Assembly: GCF_013839445.1 (NCBI RefSeq)
Contig: NZ_JACDIT010000001.1
Coordinates: 1,529,935-1,593,934 of the forward strand
Length of the DNA: 64,000 nucleotides
Direction of reading: 5' to 3'
Source of the DNA: Chthonobacter albigriseus
GTDB lineage: Bacteria > Pseudomonadota > Alphaproteobacteria > Rhizobiales > Pleomorphomonadaceae
Both the position numbers and the translations under genes were made by a program. The stretch's first letter is position 1. Each line of letters opens with the position of its first letter. A model generated the notes under the pieces. It saw nothing but the letters and a program-made list of their open reading frames with translations. It was not told the DNA's origin and did no database searches. Below are positions 62,414-64,000 of this stretch, piece after piece.

Positions 62414-63358
62414 GTGAAGGTCGCAGACTACGTTTGGCCCGTGATCGGCGTTTCCGCGGCGGTGTTTTCCGGCTGGCTGCTCTTCCGGGAGATCCGGACG
62501 CTGTCGGTGGAGGACCTCCTCGACAGTTTCCGCGCGATCGACGGCCTGCACTGGCTGCTGTCGGGCCTTTCGGCGCTGGTCGCCTACCTCGCGCTCGCCG
62601 CCTACGACGGCCTCGCCTTGCGCCACCTCGGCCGCGTCCTGCCCTGGCCGTACGTGGCGGTGACATCCTTCACCACCTACGCACTCTCGCACAACATCGG
62701 CGCCTCGGTCTTCTCCGGGGCCATGGTCCGCTACCGCGCCTACACCGCCCGCGGGCTCACCGGACCGGAGGTCGGCATCCTCGTCGCCTTCTGCTCGATC
62801 ACCTTCTTCATCGGCATCGCCGTCCTGACGGCGGCTGTGCTGCTCCTCGCGCCCGACATCGTCGCCCGCATCAGCCCGGAGGCCGACGCCTCCGTCGCGA
62901 TCCCGGCCGCGCTGCTCATCCTGGCGCTGCTCGGCGCCTACGTGCTGGCGAGCCTGCTCCATCTGCGCCCGCTCCACCTCGGCCCGGTCCGGATCGTCTA
63001 CCCCCGCCCGCCGATCGTCGCGCTGCAGTTCCTGGTCGCCCCGATCGAGGTCATCGCCGCCGCCGCGATCATCTACTTCGCCCTGCCGGCCGAAGCGAAC
63101 CCAGGGTTCATCGTCGTGCTCGGCATTTTCGTCGCGTCCTTCTCCGCAGCGCTGCTGTCGCATGCGCCCGGTGGACTCGGGATCCTGGAGCTGTTCTTCG
63201 TGCTCGGCCTGTCGGAGATCCCCGAGGCGGACGTGCTCGCCGCACTGCTGATCTTCCGCGCCTTCTACCTCTTGATCCCCTTCGCGATCTCGATCGGCGT
63301 CGTGCTGATCTTTGAACGCAATCAGCTGAAGGCCGTCCAGGCCGGACGGAGCGGCTGA
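62414..63358 (+). CDS. YbhN / lysylphosphatidylglycerol synthase-type membrane domain protein
   Basis: 314 aa from the GTG at 62414 (GGAGAGGC upstream). About eight membrane segments without the catalytic C-terminal lysyltransferase domain of MprF. Family stretches include AAYDGLALRHLGRVLPWPYV, TTYALSHNIGASVFSGAMVR and FSAALLSHAPGGLGILELFF near 240. These match the UPF0104/YbhN group, thought to be flippase-like. The lipid substrate is unknown. Confidence 0.86.
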   Translation: MKVADYVWPVIGVSAAVFSGWLLFREIRTLSVEDLLDSFRAIDGLHWLLSGLSALVAYLALAAYDGLALRHLGRVLPWPYVAVTSFTTYALSHNIGASVFSGAMVRYRAYTARGLTGPEVGILVAFCSITFFIGIAVLTAAVLLLAPDIVARISPEADASVAIPAALLILALLGAYVLASLLHLRPLHLGPVRIVYPRPPIVALQFLVAPIEVIAAAAIIYFALPAEANPGFIVVLGIFVASFSAALLSHAPGGLGILELFFVLGLSEIPEADVLAALLIFRAFYLLIPFAISIGVVLIFERNQLKAVQAGRSG

Positions 63359-63390
63359 AGCGTCAGCCGACTTGATCCGCGATGCCGGCC

Positions 63391-64000
63391 TCAGCCGACG
63401 GGCGGCGCGTAGTCGGACGGATCCACCATGCCCGGGCGCCCGTCGAGGAAGAGCGAGGCCCGCTTGGGCGGCGTCTCGGCGATCACCTTGCCCCGCCGCA
63501 CCACCGCGAGCCGCGTCGCCCGCATCCGGATCGCCTCGATCGGGTCGCGCGCCTGCAGGAGCACGAAGTCGGCGTGGCAGCCGGCGGCAAGGCCGTAGCC
63601 CTCCAGCCCCATCACCCGCGCCGGGTTGGTGGTCACCGCCTCGAAACAGAAGGTCATCGCCTCCCGGCTCGTCATCAGGCCGACGTGGAGCCCCATGTGC
63701 GCGACGTCGAGCATGTCCGCCCCGCCGAGCGAGTACCAGGGGTCCATGCAGCAATCCTGGCCGAAGGCGACGTTGACCCCGGCGGCCCTCAGCTCCGGCA
63801 CCCGCGTCATGCCGCGGCGCTTGGGATAGGTGTCGTGCCGCCCCTGCAGCGTGATGTTGATCAACGGGTTCGGGATGGCGTGGAGACCCGCCTCCGCCAT
63901 CAGCGGGATCAGCTTGGAGACGTAGTAGTTGTCCATCGAGTGCATCGACGTCAGGTGCGAGCCGGCGACGCGGCCCTGCAGCCCCAGCCGCTGCGTTTCG
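63391..64000 (-). CDS. codA: Cytosine deaminase-type amidohydrolase, 5' part outside window
   Basis: The C-terminal 202 codons of a metal-dependent amidohydrolase; the frame continues past the window edge. The segment SMDNYYVSKLIPLMAEAGLH, then NPLINITLQGRHDTYPKRRG and the metal Asp region FGQDCCMDPWYSLGGADMLD, matches the E. coli CodA pattern closely. Relatives act on cytosine, isoguanine or creatinine-like rings. The position corresponding to CodA's FGHDD reads FGQDC, so the specificity may differ. The N-terminal HxH metal motif lies outside the window. Confidence 0.86.
   Translation of the reverse strand, partial: ETQRLGLQGRVAGSHLTSMHSMDNYYVSKLIPLMAEAGLHAIPNPLINITLQGRHDTYPKRRGMTRVPELRAAGVNVAFGQDCCMDPWYSLGGADMLDVAHMGLHVGLMTSREAMTFCFEAVTTNPARVMGLEGYGLAAGCHADFVLLQARDPIEAIRMRATRLAVVRRGKVIAETPPKRASLFLDGRPGMVDPSDYAPPVG

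Overview
The window is gene-dense, high-GC chromosomal DNA with no tRNA, rRNA, IS element, prophage or CRISPR array that I can recognise. The gene content (ethylmalonyl-CoA pathway, periplasmic glucan genes opgGH, DctSR with a TRAP transporter, GguC with a LysR regulator, EcfG-type promoters) fits an alphaproteobacterium of the Hyphomicrobiales (rhizobial) type. The species cannot be read from the sequence.

Layout. 1-7.2 kb: ethylmalonyl-CoA pathway genes mcd (cut by the window edge), ccr and ecm, interleaved with a YihY/BrkB membrane protein, an acidic protein and an SH3-M15 peptidase. 7.3-18.6 kb: housekeeping genes, including a flavin-dependent stress-type protein, a very long AsmA protein, an alpha/beta hydrolase, an FAD amine-oxidase-like protein, a secreted SRPBCC protein, pyruvate carboxylase and a LuxR-type regulator. 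18.7-22.5 kb: opgG-opgH for osmoregulated periplasmic glucans. 23-36 kb: sugar oxidation genes (DeoR regulator, SDR sugar dehydrogenase, GalM, aldehyde dehydrogenase, GguC, LysR), with a malQ-type III polyketide synthase-methyltransferase-flavoprotein operon and a stress pair (DUF892 protein and a lone receiver) set between them.

36.9-40.5 kb holds a tight three-gene cassette of unknown function: a helical soluble protein, a single-pass membrane protein and a coiled-coil protein with a Gly-rich tail. I regard it as the best candidate for an undescribed system. 40.6-46.4 kb carries VanZ, FkbM, SGNH hydrolase and DUF427 genes, two low-complexity secreted proteins, and a gene-free stretch with an orphan terminator that may end a small RNA.

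46.5-54.7 kb is one operon for amide or peptide uptake. It has an AmiC-like sensor, an AmiR/ANTAR antiterminator, a Dpp/Opp-type ABC transporter and a formamidase. A promoter and a strong intrinsic terminator sit directly upstream of the first ribosome-binding site, which suggests that AmiR controls its own operon by antitermination. 54.7-60.6 kb is a DctS-DctR two-component system divergent from a DctPQM TRAP dicarboxylate transporter. The window ends with a DUF2171 protein, an MFS carrier, a YbhN-type membrane protein and the 3' part of a cytosine deaminase gene.
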